A DNA stretch of 64,000 nt, from the NCBI GenBank assembly GCA_003279605.1, contig QCHF01000001.1, positions 575,546 to 639,545 of the forward strand, written 5' to 3'. Both the position numbers and the translations under genes were made by a program. Shown here in pieces: positions 8,660 through 17,175 of the stretch. This DNA comes from SAR86 cluster bacterium AG-390-O18. Lineage in GTDB: Bacteria > Pseudomonadota > Gammaproteobacteria > Magnimaribacterales > AG-339-G14. The notes under the pieces were generated by a model. The model was not told the origin of the DNA and made no database searches. It saw nothing but the letters and a program-made list of their open reading frames with translations. Each line of letters opens with the position of its first letter. The stretch's first letter is position 1.

Positions 8660-9799
8660 ATGAGTGATGTATACGTTTTAGGAGTTGACATGATTAAGTT
8701 TGGAAGATTCCCAGACAGAACTGTGCCAAATATTGGGGCCGAAGCAGCTTTAATGGCTTTAGATGATGCTGGTTTAACTATAAAAGATATGCAAGCTATG
8801 TATTGCGGTAATCTTGGACAAGCAAATGCTATGGTTGGACAAAGAATTCTTCAAGAAATAGGTCAAACCGGTATTCCAGTTGTAAATTGCGCTAACGCTT
8901 GTGCGACAGGTGCTACGGCCTTTAGAGAAGCTTGGATGTCAATTAAAGCTGGTATTTATGATGTAGTTCTTGCAGTAGGTGTTGAGCAAATGGGTAAAGG
9001 ACTTTTAGGTGGTGCAGGTGGTGGAGATGGTATTCCTAAAGAAGGTCTTCTAGGTTCAGGTACTATGCCATGCGTATTTGCCGAAGCTGGAATGGAGCAT
9101 TCAAAAGATCATGGAACAACCTTCGAACAATTTGCAAAGATTTCAGTAAAAAATCATCACCATTCAACTATGAATCCCAAGGCAATGTATCAAATAGAAA
9201 CTCCTCTGGATATTGTAATGAATGCCGAAATGATTTCTTATCCAAATACAAAACTTATGTGTTCTGTAAATGTTGATGGATCTGCTGCTGCAGTCCTTGT
9301 TTCAGAAAAGAAAGCAAAAGAATTGGGAATGGGACGTGCTGTAAGAGTTAAAGCTTCTGCACTTGCCAGTGATCCCTATACAGATAGAGATTTGGTCATG
9401 CCTGATGTAAACGCTTGTACTAGGTTAGCTGCTGAACAAGCTTATGAAATGGCTGGTGTTGGGCCAGAGGACATAAACCTTGTTGAATTACATGATTGTT
9501 TTGCTACTGCAGAAATGCTTCATTACGAAAATCTTGGTCTCTGTAAAGATGGTGAAGCAGGAAAAATGATTGATGAAGGTCACGTTGAGCTTGGAGGAAA
9601 AGTTCCTGTAAATGTTTCAGGAGGGCTTCTTTCCAAAGGACACCCTTTAGGTGCAACTGGTATAGCAAACATATACGAAGTTTGTACTCATTTGAGAGGA
9701 GAAGCAGGTGACAGGCAGGTTGAGGGAGCTAGACTTGGAATGACACATGTTATTGGCTTAGGAACTGCATGTGGAATTCATATTTTAGAGAAAGTCTAA
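8660..9799 (+). CDS. Thiolase-family protein (SCP-x/acetyl-CoA acetyltransferase type)
   Basis: This 379-aa thiolase-fold protein has the nucleophilic Cys at about residue 81 (NACATG), an HDCFA motif, the C-terminal GGLLSKGHPLGATG with the catalytic His, and GLGTACG near the end. It belongs to the lipid-transfer-protein/SCP-x thiolase group rather than classical FadA, and pairs with the DUF35 gene. It probably cleaves or condenses a beta-ketoacyl-CoA; the chain or sterol-like substrate cannot be told from sequence. A strong AAAGGAG (8648-8654) sits 5 bases before the ATG. It is transcribed with its neighbours as a three-gene plus-strand unit. Confidence 0.9.
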   Translation: MSDVYVLGVDMIKFGRFPDRTVPNIGAEAALMALDDAGLTIKDMQAMYCGNLGQANAMVGQRILQEIGQTGIPVVNCANACATGATAFREAWMSIKAGIYDVVLAVGVEQMGKGLLGGAGGGDGIPKEGLLGSGTMPCVFAEAGMEHSKDHGTTFEQFAKISVKNHHHSTMNPKAMYQIETPLDIVMNAEMISYPNTKLMCSVNVDGSAAAVLVSEKKAKELGMGRAVRVKASALASDPYTDRDLVMPDVNACTRLAAEQAYEMAGVGPEDINLVELHDCFATAEMLHYENLGLCKDGEAGKMIDEGHVELGGKVPVNVSGGLLSKGHPLGATGIANIYEVCTHLRGEAGDRQVEGARLGMTHVIGLGTACGIHILEKV

Positions 9800-9803
9800 T
9801 TCA

Positions 9804-10292
9804 GTGATTCTTGGCGTAACTGGCGATACGCATAATAATCTTAAAAATATTCAAGAAATCTGCACTATTTTTAACCAAAATGGTGCAGATTTAGTAATAC
9901 ATACTGGTGATATTTCTCTTCCTAAATCTCTTATAGCCTTTAGTGAATTAAACTGCCCTCTCATAGCGGTACTTGGTAATAATGATATTGGAGAAAGAAA
10001 GGATCTTGAAGAGGCTTCCAAAAAATTTGACTGTAAATTGTTTGAGGAACCTTACTCTCTTAACTTAAATGATATAAATATTCTAATCCTTCATCATCCT
10101 GAATTAATTGACCATAAAATGATAAGAGACAATGATTTAATTTTACATGGTCATACTCACCTATATAGATTAGAAAAAAAAATGAATTGTATAATCTTTA
10201 ACCCTGGAGAATGCGCTGGGATTATGAAAGGGAAAAATCAAATTGGAATAGTAGATTTAAATAATCTTAGACCGAAAATAATTAATTTTTAG
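9804..10292 (+). CDS. Small calcineurin-like metallophosphoesterase (YfcE/MJ0936 type)
   Basis: At 162 aa this protein has all five metal-binding blocks of the family: GDTH (residues 7-10), HTGD (33-36), GNND (58-61), LHHPE, and GHTH near residue 116, followed by the NPGE turn. Such enzymes hydrolyse phosphodiesters or phosphomonoesters with two metal ions; the physiological substrate is usually unknown. It starts with GTG 4 bases after the thiolase stop, so translation is probably coupled. Its 3' end overlaps the convergent small membrane-protein gene by 11 bases. Confidence 0.87.
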   Translation: MILGVTGDTHNNLKNIQEICTIFNQNGADLVIHTGDISLPKSLIAFSELNCPLIAVLGNNDIGERKDLEEASKKFDCKLFEEPYSLNLNDINILILHHPELIDHKMIRDNDLILHGHTHLYRLEKKMNCIIFNPGECAGIMKGKNQIGIVDLNNLRPKIINF

Positions 10293-10581
10293 ATTTTTTT
10301 CTCCAAAAAATTAAAGAAGATACAAATATCACCAAAAGAAAAAGGCCCAAAGGCCTGAGTATTCTTGAGTATCCATTATTTTCTAGAATTGTACTTTCCA
10401 AAAAGAATATTGAAATTATTGGCGCTAATGTATTTTCTCCAGGAGTTTTAAACCAGAATGAGGCTATGCAAGATAAAACTATACTAAAGATTAAAATTTT
10501 AAAAAATCTTTTCTCAACAAAAAAAGTAGAAAAATAAGCAATTAGAAAAGAAAAAAAGAAATAAAAGAGCCAAAAAATCAT
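10282..10581 (-). CDS. Small hypothetical membrane protein
   Basis: This is a 99-aa protein I do not recognise. It has three hydrophobic stretches: FWLFYFFFSFLIAYFST, FKILIFSIVLSCIASFWF and LGLFLLVIFVSSLIFW, with a basic tail RKKSKN. Its ATG overlaps the rnd stop codon as ATGA, which supports it as a real translated gene coupled to rnd, and its 3' end overlaps the convergent metallophosphoesterase by 11 bases. No function is proposed. Confidence 0.6.
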   Translation of the reverse strand: MIFWLFYFFFSFLIAYFSTFFVEKRFFKILIFSIVLSCIASFWFKTPGENTLAPIISIFFLESTILENNGYSRILRPLGLFLLVIFVSSLIFWRKKSKN

Positions 10582-11438
10582 AAAAATTTTGATATAAATT
10601 CTTCTGTTAATTGTGTATCTCCAATAATTGTCATAATTTGTTTTTTTGGAGAATTATCATTATGAGTTATTTTTGATAGTTTCTTTAAATATTTATCATG
10701 AAAAATATAAGTTGGAGGAACATCTTGAGCTTCTGCAACTTCTTCTCTCCATTTAAAAATATTTATATTCCTATTTGATAATTTGTTTTGATTTTTTTTA
10801 ATCCTAAGTTTTTTTAAGGATTCATTTCCTAAGTCTGCTTCCTTTCTAGATGCTTTTAATACTTGATTTAAAAGATCATTTTTTATTAACTTTTTCTTCT
10901 GAAAATAATATATATCAATTAAATAATCTACATCTTCAAAAGCATAGTTGATCTGATCTTGAGTCAAAGGCCTTTTAAGCCAATTAGAATTTGTTTCAGC
11001 TTGCTTTAAATTTATTCCAAAATAATTTTTTACAATCTTACCATATGCCTTAACTTCTCCATTTTCCAAAAACTTTTCAGCTACTTGAATGTCGAAAGCA
11101 TTTTTTGTACTACAATCAAGACATTTACTTAAGACAGTTGAATCGCTTCTTGCTGAGTGAAATATTTTAAGAATATTTTTATTTTCAATATATTTTTTTA
11201 AAATAATTTTAGGGTTTACTTTTAAACAATCTATTAAAAAAAGGTTATTTCTTGTAGATAATTGGACTATAGAAAGTTTAGGAAAATAAGTTGTTCTCCA
11301 ATCGAATTCAGTATCAATCCCTATGATTTTTGACTGTGAAAGATTTATGTCCATCCTTTTTAAGGATTCATTATTTGAAATGAAAAATGAAGGCTTTTTT
11401 TTCTTTAGCCGTCTTCTTAAAAAAGAAACTATTGACAT
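10578..11438 (-). CDS. rnd: Ribonuclease D
   Basis: RNase D is a 3'-5' exonuclease that trims tRNA and other small RNA precursors. Taking ATG 11438 gives 286 aa. The frame stays open further upstream, but into the preceding gene; 11438 lies one base after that gene's stop. The DEDD exonuclease motifs are IDTEFDW (Asp42, Glu44), HSARSD and YAFEDVDYL (YxxxD). A C-terminal HRDC-like helical domain follows (WREEVAEAQDVPPTYIFHD). It is shorter than E. coli RNase D (375 aa), apparently retaining one HRDC domain. Confidence 0.88.
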   Translation of the reverse strand: MSIVSFLRRRLKKKKPSFFISNNESLKRMDINLSQSKIIGIDTEFDWRTTYFPKLSIVQLSTRNNLFLIDCLKVNPKIILKKYIENKNILKIFHSARSDSTVLSKCLDCSTKNAFDIQVAEKFLENGEVKAYGKIVKNYFGINLKQAETNSNWLKRPLTQDQINYAFEDVDYLIDIYYFQKKKLIKNDLLNQVLKASRKEADLGNESLKKLRIKKNQNKLSNRNINIFKWREEVAEAQDVPPTYIFHDKYLKKLSKITHNDNSPKKQIMTIIGDTQLTEEFISKFL

Positions 11439-11439
11439 A

Positions 11440-12228
11440 TCATTTATTTTTTTCTTCAAAATAGTAAAGTCTTTCAATATCTTCTTCGTCAACGATTTCT
11501 CCATATTGAATCTCAATAATTTTACAGACTTCATGATAAGGATTTACTAATTGATGCCATTCATTTTTTTTTACAAAAAAAATATCTTCTCTATTTAGCT
11601 TATGTTCTTTTTTTTCGGCTTCATTAGTTTTGCTATGGTTTACTATGCAAGCTCCTTGGCTAACAAACCAAATTTCATTTCTATGATGGTGTTTTTGAAA
11701 GCTCATGCCTTTTTTTGGGTTGATAATTAATTCCTTAATTTTTAAATTTTTGTCTAAATAAAGATTATAAAAGCTTCCCCAAACTCTTTCTTCTTTAGAA
11801 TAATGCCAACCTTTTAAAATTTCGCTTGAAGAGTTTTTTTTGTCTTTGCCTCCAACCTCAAATTCAAATTTAATATTTTCAACATCCTGTTCTGGAATAT
11901 TTCCTTTATCTCTATCTCCTCCATTACAAAAAACTATCTCATCTGAAGGAAACTTATTTTTTAGGTCTTCAAGACCATTTATGCATGAATTTTTATCATC
12001 ATCTTTAAAGCCAATAACTAAGTCTACTATCTCTAAATTTTCTAAAATAATTTTTCTTTCTTCAAATGTTAAAAAATTCTTTCCCTTTTTTTTAATTAGC
12101 CAATTATCACTATTTAAAAGAACAATTAATTTTTCACCATAATTTTTTGCATCTTTTAAATAAGCTATGTGTCCACTATGAATAGGATCAAACCCGCCCG
12201 AAACTACAGCAATTCTCTTTTTATTCAT
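11440..12228 (-). CDS. Fusion: cytidylyltransferase-like domain plus type II phosphomannose-isomerase-like cupin
   Basis: Two domains are joined in 262 aa. Residues 5-125 are a nucleotidyltransferase of the glycerol-3-phosphate cytidylyltransferase/HldE-C family, with GGFDPIHSGH (HxGH at 17-20) and a product-side variant of ISSTxIR (NSSSEI). Residues 147-262 are a cupin resembling the C-terminal isomerase domain of ManC/AlgA (WGSFYNL, then FQKHHHRNEIWFV with metal-binding His180, His182, Glu185). It lies between rnd and galU, overlapping galU's stop by 4 bases. The activated sugar or polyol is unknown. It could make an NDP-activated precursor for the surface glycan and has no textbook counterpart that I recognise. 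Confidence 0.8.
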   Translation of the reverse strand: MNKKRIAVVSGGFDPIHSGHIAYLKDAKNYGEKLIVLLNSDNWLIKKKGKNFLTFEERKIILENLEIVDLVIGFKDDDKNSCINGLEDLKNKFPSDEIVFCNGGDRDKGNIPEQDVENIKFEFEVGGKDKKNSSSEILKGWHYSKEERVWGSFYNLYLDKNLKIKELIINPKKGMSFQKHHHRNEIWFVSQGACIVNHSKTNEAEKKEHKLNREDIFFVKKNEWHQLVNPYHEVCKIIEIQYGEIVDEEDIERLYYFEEKNK

Positions 12229-13082
12229 TTGATTTTTTTTAAATATGATTTAAATTCTTTGCTAACTGTTTTATCTTCTATTGCATAGTCAACTATAGCT
12301 TTTAGATATCCCAATTTGCTTCCACAATCATAAAATTTACCTTTTAAATAAGAAAATAAGATTTCATTAGAATCATTTATAAATCTTTGGATTGCATCAG
12401 TAAGCTCAATCTCATTTGAAACTTTATTTTTTTCTTTAGAGATGTAGTTAATGAAATTATTTGTAAATATATATCTACCTACAATAAAAAGGTTGGAAGG
12501 AGCCTTGCTAATTTTTGGCTTTTCAAAAATTCTTAATATTTTGTTTTTTGAGACTTTTGCTATTCCATAGTTTGATAGCTCTTTATTTCCTATTTTTCCG
12601 AGAAGAATCTGAGATAAGCCACTTTCTTCAAATTCTTTTTTTAGTTTAGATAAATTATTATTCTTTGATTTATCTGCAATCAGCATGTCAGGGAGAACAA
12701 TTGCAAAAGATTCTTTTTTTATAATAGTTTTTGCACAGCTAATTGCATGGCCAAGTCCCTTAGCATGACCTTGTCTAATACTTTGAATGGAAACTTTAAG
12801 ATTTGATAATGATTTAATTTCTTTTAGAAGACTTCTTTTTACTCTTTTTTCTAGTGTTGCTTCTAATTCAAAACTATTGTCAAAATGATTTTCTACTGAT
12901 GATTTGCTTGAATGCGTTATAAAAATTATTTCCTTAAATCCAGCATTCTCCACCTCTTCTACTATCAATTGGATAATTGGCTTTGTAACGACTGGCAACA
13001 TTTCTTTTGGAATTGCTTTTGTTGCTGGAAGCATTCTAGTTCCTAAACCTGCAATTGGAACAATAACTTTGTTTACTTTCAT
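12225..13082 (-). CDS. galU: UTP-glucose-1-phosphate uridylyltransferase
   Basis: GalU makes UDP-glucose, the precursor for UDP-galactose via the GalE at 14046-15056 and for other surface glycans. The 285-aa sequence has the signature AGLGTRMLPATKAIPKEML at its N-terminus, the LPD metal-site region (IVLPDMLI), and the FEKP motif. Length is normal. Its start overlaps the following epimerase gene's stop by 4 bases, and its stop overlaps the next start, so it is embedded in the polysaccharide operon. Confidence 0.93.
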   Translation of the reverse strand: MKVNKVIVPIAGLGTRMLPATKAIPKEMLPVVTKPIIQLIVEEVENAGFKEIIFITHSSKSSVENHFDNSFELEATLEKRVKRSLLKEIKSLSNLKVSIQSIRQGHAKGLGHAISCAKTIIKKESFAIVLPDMLIADKSKNNNLSKLKKEFEESGLSQILLGKIGNKELSNYGIAKVSKNKILRIFEKPKISKAPSNLFIVGRYIFTNNFINYISKEKNKVSNEIELTDAIQRFINDSNEILFSYLKGKFYDCGSKLGYLKAIVDYAIEDKTVSKEFKSYLKKIK

Positions 13083-14038
13083 AAATCCTCTCTTTCTAAA
13101 AAATCATTTTTAATGGTTTTATTTAATGCATCTTTAAGTGAATAAGGCGGAATAAAATCATGGTTATTTTTAATATTAATAATTGAAGAATTTAGGAATT
13201 TTGAAATTCTTATTGAGCTTATTGGAAGATTTTTCCTAAAACAAAATGAAATTAAATCAAAAAAATAACCAACTAGCATTCCAAAAAACCTAGGTAATCT
13301 TATATAGATTTTTGGTTTTAGCTTGAATTTCTCTTTTATAAACAAAACAAGTTCATTCATACTTAAATCAGGTTTGTCTGCATAATTAAAAAGATGGTAT
13401 CCATCATTAAAGCTTAAACTATGAATTATAAATTCAGAAAGATTTTCTACATAAGCCATAGATTTTTTATTTTTTCCACTACCAATCATTAAAAATCTTT
13501 TTTTTTGAATCTGGCTGATTAAGTTATATACATTTCCTTTGTTTCCCTCTCCGAAAACTACAGCGGGCCTTATAATGATCAATTTTTTTGAGTTGTCATT
13601 ATTTTTGAACCAGGTTCGATAGGACTTTTCTGCTAGATATTTCGTCCTGCCATACTCGTTAAAATAATTTATTTTGCTTTCTTCATTCAATTCAGTTTCA
13701 GAAAAGCCATAAACTGCTACTGAGCTTAAAAAAATGATATTTTTGATATTAAATTTTTCTGCTGCATTAATTAAGTTTTGAGATCCAATGACATTTACAT
13801 CTTGATATCTTGATAAGGGTTTTACATCATCTTTATGTTCTGCAGCTAAATTTATGATTGTAGTAAAACCCTTCAATTTTTCTAAAGACCTAGGTTCCTC
13901 AATATCAATATAAATGTCTGAATTTGAAATATTTTTTTTATCAAAAATAGTATGTTCTAACTCTTTTTTTGATAAGTTTGAGGATATGGCTTTTCCTATG
14001 AAGCCTGCGCCACCAACTAATGCAATTTTTTCATTCAT
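13079..14038 (-). CDS. NAD-dependent sugar epimerase/dehydratase
   Basis: This extended SDR has VGGAGFIG (NAD-binding GxxGxxG) at the N-terminus and the catalytic YxxxK in EYGRTKYLAEK. I take ATG 14038 (319 aa), which places the glycine motif close to the start; an in-frame ATG at 14053 is also possible. The C-terminal third has a hydrophobic segment (FFGMLVGYFFDLISFCF) of the kind seen in O-antigen epimerases such as those making QuiNAc or FucNAc precursors. The substrate is not determinable. It directly follows galE (a few bases). Confidence 0.85.
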   Translation of the reverse strand: MNEKIALVGGAGFIGKAISSNLSKKELEHTIFDKKNISNSDIYIDIEEPRSLEKLKGFTTIINLAAEHKDDVKPLSRYQDVNVIGSQNLINAAEKFNIKNIIFLSSVAVYGFSETELNEESKINYFNEYGRTKYLAEKSYRTWFKNNDNSKKLIIIRPAVVFGEGNKGNVYNLISQIQKKRFLMIGSGKNKKSMAYVENLSEFIIHSLSFNDGYHLFNYADKPDLSMNELVLFIKEKFKLKPKIYIRLPRFFGMLVGYFFDLISFCFRKNLPISSIRISKFLNSSIINIKNNHDFIPPYSLKDALNKTIKNDFLEREDL

Positions 14039-14045
14039 AAAATCA

Positions 14046-15056
14046 TTAATCATTTAAATTAAGGTTTTTCTTTTGCCAATTCCAACCATCGTAGATCATT
14101 TCTTCAAGAGTTTTTTTTGCTGTCCAGTTAAGATTTTTTTTAGCTAAAGACACATCAGCAAATATCTCAGAAATATCTCCGGATCTTCTTCCAACAACTT
14201 TGTATGGAATATCTATATTAGTTACTTTTTTAAAAGTCTTTATAATTTCAAAAACTGAAAAACCATTGCCAGTTCCAAGGTTAAAAAATGAAATATTATG
14301 TTTGTCTGAAAGATACTCAAGAGCGCATAAATGACCTTTGGAGAGATCTTCAATATGAATATAATCTCTTATGCCAGAGCCATCTGGAGTTGAATAATCA
14401 TCTCCAAATATCTCTAATTCTTTAAGAACTCCAGAAGCTACATTAAATAAGTAGGGAAGAAGATTATCTGGAATACCCTTAGGACTCTCTCCTATCAATC
14501 CAGACGAATGCGCTCCAATTGGATTGAAATATCTTAAAATACATATTTGCCATTCATTATCTTTTTCCCATATTTCCCTTAGAATATTTTCAACCATATA
14601 TTTTGTCTTGCCATAAATACTTGTCGTATTTCCAATATCAGAGGATTCATAAATTGGTAAGGATTTAGGAATGCCATAGACTGTTGCCGATGAAGAAAAA
14701 ACTAGTTTCTTTACTTTCGATTTTTTCATGACTGATATAAGATTCCTTGTTCCTTGAACATTATTTTCAAAATATTCAGAGGGAATTTCATTACTTTTTT
14801 TAACTGATTTAAGTCCGGCGAGATGGATCACAGCTTCAAATGAATATTTGTCAAAAAGCTTTTCTAAAGCATTGGAATTTCTTAAGTCAATTTTTTCAAA
14901 AATAATATCCTTTTGGGTAATTTTTTTTAGACCTTCAAGAGCTTTTTTTGAACTATTTGATAAATTATCAATTATTAAAACTTCATGACCATTTATTACA
15001 AGCTCTACAGCTACATGAGAGCCAATGTATCCTGTACCGCCAGTAATAAGAATCAA
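14046..15056 (-). CDS. galE: UDP-glucose 4-epimerase
   Basis: GalE interconverts UDP-Glc and UDP-Gal (some also act on the N-acetyl forms). The 336 aa match the family length. Visible are GGTGYIG at residues 6-12, DNLSNSS, SSSATVYG with YGKTKYMVE (catalytic Tyr and Lys) and the C-terminal RRSGDISEIFAD typical of GalE. With GalU two genes downstream it supplies galactose for the polysaccharide. A 43-base gap separates it from the upstream glycosyltransferase; no terminator is evident there. Confidence 0.92.
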   Translation of the reverse strand: MILITGGTGYIGSHVAVELVINGHEVLIIDNLSNSSKKALEGLKKITQKDIIFEKIDLRNSNALEKLFDKYSFEAVIHLAGLKSVKKSNEIPSEYFENNVQGTRNLISVMKKSKVKKLVFSSSATVYGIPKSLPIYESSDIGNTTSIYGKTKYMVENILREIWEKDNEWQICILRYFNPIGAHSSGLIGESPKGIPDNLLPYLFNVASGVLKELEIFGDDYSTPDGSGIRDYIHIEDLSKGHLCALEYLSDKHNISFFNLGTGNGFSVFEIIKTFKKVTNIDIPYKVVGRRSGDISEIFADVSLAKKNLNWTAKKTLEEMIYDGWNWQKKNLNLND

Positions 15057-15099
15057 ATTTTTTCCAAATAATACTTATTTTAACACCTAGCTGTTTTAA

Positions 15100-16206
15100 T
15101 TAATCTAAAGTTTTTACTGAATTGTAAATTTCTAAAATATTTTGCTTTATATCGTGTGGATTAAGTTTTGAATAAAAAGTTTTTTTTATGTTTTTAGAAA
15201 TTTTATTCAAATTTTCTTTTTTACAGTATGAATTAATAGCATTAGTCCATTCATCCAAGGAACTTGCAAATAAAGCATCATAATTATCTTCTAAAATCTC
15301 TTCATTGCCCCCAACTTTTGAGAGAATTAAAGGCTTAGATAATCTTGCAGCTTCAGAAATAATTAAGGGAAAAGTTTCAAAATTTGAACAAAGTGCTACG
15401 AATTCGGAATGCAGTATTAAATCTGCTATATCATCTCGCTCCCCAAGAAATTCTAGATTATCCTTCTTTTTTTTCATTGAAGAGATCATTAAATTTATAA
15501 AATCTAATTTATTTGTACCCTCTCCTGCGAAAAGGAGTTTTCCCATATAATTTGATTTATCAAAAGCCATTGCCAATTTTTTGTGATTTTTTGCACTACT
15601 TACTCTAGCAGGCATAATAAAGTATCTCTCATTTTGAAAATTCATTATTTTGTTTGAAACTGTTTTATTTGAGATAAGCGAAGTATTGTAAATAATAGAA
15701 ATCTTTTCAGGAGGAATTTTTATTCCTACTTCTCTTGCTTCATCTATAAGGCATTTAGCTACCCCAATGTAGTAGCTCTTTGAAAAAGTCATAAGAAATC
15801 TTTCAATATTTACAATTAAATTATATTTCCAACCATTAAAACCCCTCCAAGGCCAGCCATGGATGGTAAACAAAATCTTTTTCTTTGTAAAAATAGATAG
15901 AAGTCGACCATAAATTCCAGCTTTAGTACTATGGCAATGAATCAAATCAGGCTTAATTCTTAAAACAAGAAATATAAATCTAAAAAATAAAAATATATCT
16001 TTAAAAAGACTAAAAGAGCTTTGCATGCCTTTTAAAATAAAGACTTTACTTGGCATTTTAGATTTAATGCGATTTGAAACAGGTCCTGTTGTTCCAAAAA
16101 TACAGTAAAAATTAATATCCTCTTCTAACAAATTAATTAAAAATTCAATATGTCTTGGAGCTCCAGCCTCATCTGAATTAGTAGATACTAGAAGTACTTT
16201 AATCAT
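15100..16206 (-). CDS. GT4-family glycosyltransferase
   Basis: This 368-aa GT-B glycosyltransferase has an N-terminal acceptor domain (LLVSTNSDEAGAPRHI, then HCHSTKAGIYGRLLS) and a C-terminal Glycos_transf_1 domain (MPARVSSAKNHKKL, ALCSNFETFPLIISEAARLSKPLILSKVGGNEEIL, the EX7E region). It is probably cytoplasmic or peripherally membrane-bound and adds a sugar to the lipid-linked repeat unit. The stop of the deacetylase gene overlaps its start by 8 bases. Donor and acceptor are unknown. Confidence 0.88.
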   Translation of the reverse strand: MIKVLLVSTNSDEAGAPRHIEFLINLLEEDINFYCIFGTTGPVSNRIKSKMPSKVFILKGMQSSFSLFKDIFLFFRFIFLVLRIKPDLIHCHSTKAGIYGRLLSIFTKKKILFTIHGWPWRGFNGWKYNLIVNIERFLMTFSKSYYIGVAKCLIDEAREVGIKIPPEKISIIYNTSLISNKTVSNKIMNFQNERYFIMPARVSSAKNHKKLAMAFDKSNYMGKLLFAGEGTNKLDFINLMISSMKKKKDNLEFLGERDDIADLILHSEFVALCSNFETFPLIISEAARLSKPLILSKVGGNEEILEDNYDALFASSLDEWTNAINSYCKKENLNKISKNIKKTFYSKLNPHDIKQNILEIYNSVKTLD

Positions 16207-17155
16207 CTAGTTTAAACAACCTAGAAGACTCAATCATATTCAAAGATTGCATGTTGTATTTTTTATTTAAAAAATGAAAGTGATTAAGAATTTTTTTTAG
16301 ATTAAATAAGTTTTGATCAAGATTTAAACCAAAATTATGAGGATGCCACCATAAATGAAAACCTGAATTTTGTTTAGCAGCTTCAGTCATTGAAGAAAAG
16401 ATTCTATTTAATCTCAATTTGTCTAAAATTTTCCTTTGAGATGGTCTTAGGAATCTACTTGAAGGAACGTCTACTAAACCTTCCTTTAAAGAAAGATTTG
16501 ATAAATTTGCACCACTTAAATTGATATATGAATCAAATAACCTTGCAGCTCTGATAATCTTGTTGGCTTTAGGTTTAAAAATTATACTTTTTTCATTACC
16601 TCTAAAAACTCTGAACCCATTTTTTTTCAAACTTTTTAAGTGAGGCTTATCATATTGATTTCTACAAAAAATATAACTCTCTGGTTTTATCCCTAACCTA
16701 TTAAAAGCATATAAGGATGCTTTCAAATCAGAATCAAAAGAATGTTCATTTTCATTTTTTTCTTCACAGTAAAAGTGACTAAACGAATGAGAAGCTATTT
16801 CCATTCCATCTGTTTCTAGAATTTGATTTACCAATGAATGTCCAAAATGATAAGGATCTTCTTTTTCATTTTTTCCTATCTTGTCCAATCCTAAATAAGG
16901 ATTAAGTTTTTTATCTTTATACATTGGAAGATGGTCTGGCAAAGAATCCAACAAGTCTGTTTTATTTGAGAAAGTAATGAACCCCACAATGCCCCAAGTA
17001 GCATGAATGTTTTCCTTTTTGAAAAGATTTAATATTTTTGGAATTGCTTCCCTGCCTCCAAGTATATTTTTTCCGTAATGCTTTAAAGTCGTAACATCTC
17101 TCATGCCCCAAAAAAGCTCAAAATCCAAGGAAATTGTGAAAAAAGGATATTTCAT
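16199..17155 (-). CDS. Polysaccharide deacetylase family protein (NodB homology)
   Basis: The 318-aa protein carries the NodB-type catalytic set: ISLDFELFW with Asp11 as general base, ATWGIVG, and SHSFSH with metal-binding His123 and His127. LWWHPHNFG near the C-terminus would supply the last active-site His. There is no signal peptide, so it probably acts in the cytoplasm on a nucleotide- or lipid-linked sugar, removing an N- or O-acyl group. It overlaps the following glycosyltransferase gene by 8 bases. Confidence 0.85.
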   Translation of the reverse strand: MKYPFFTISLDFELFWGMRDVTTLKHYGKNILGGREAIPKILNLFKKENIHATWGIVGFITFSNKTDLLDSLPDHLPMYKDKKLNPYLGLDKIGKNEKEDPYHFGHSLVNQILETDGMEIASHSFSHFYCEEKNENEHSFDSDLKASLYAFNRLGIKPESYIFCRNQYDKPHLKSLKKNGFRVFRGNEKSIIFKPKANKIIRAARLFDSYINLSGANLSNLSLKEGLVDVPSSRFLRPSQRKILDKLRLNRIFSSMTEAAKQNSGFHLWWHPHNFGLNLDQNLFNLKKILNHFHFLNKKYNMQSLNMIESSRLFKLDD

Positions 17156-17175
17156 AATTCAAATATATTTTTAAA

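Noticed and set aside
11439..11534. Longer start for rnd inside the upstream fusion gene
   Set aside because: It would overlap that gene by 95 bases; ATG 11438 lies one base after its stop and just before conserved sequence.
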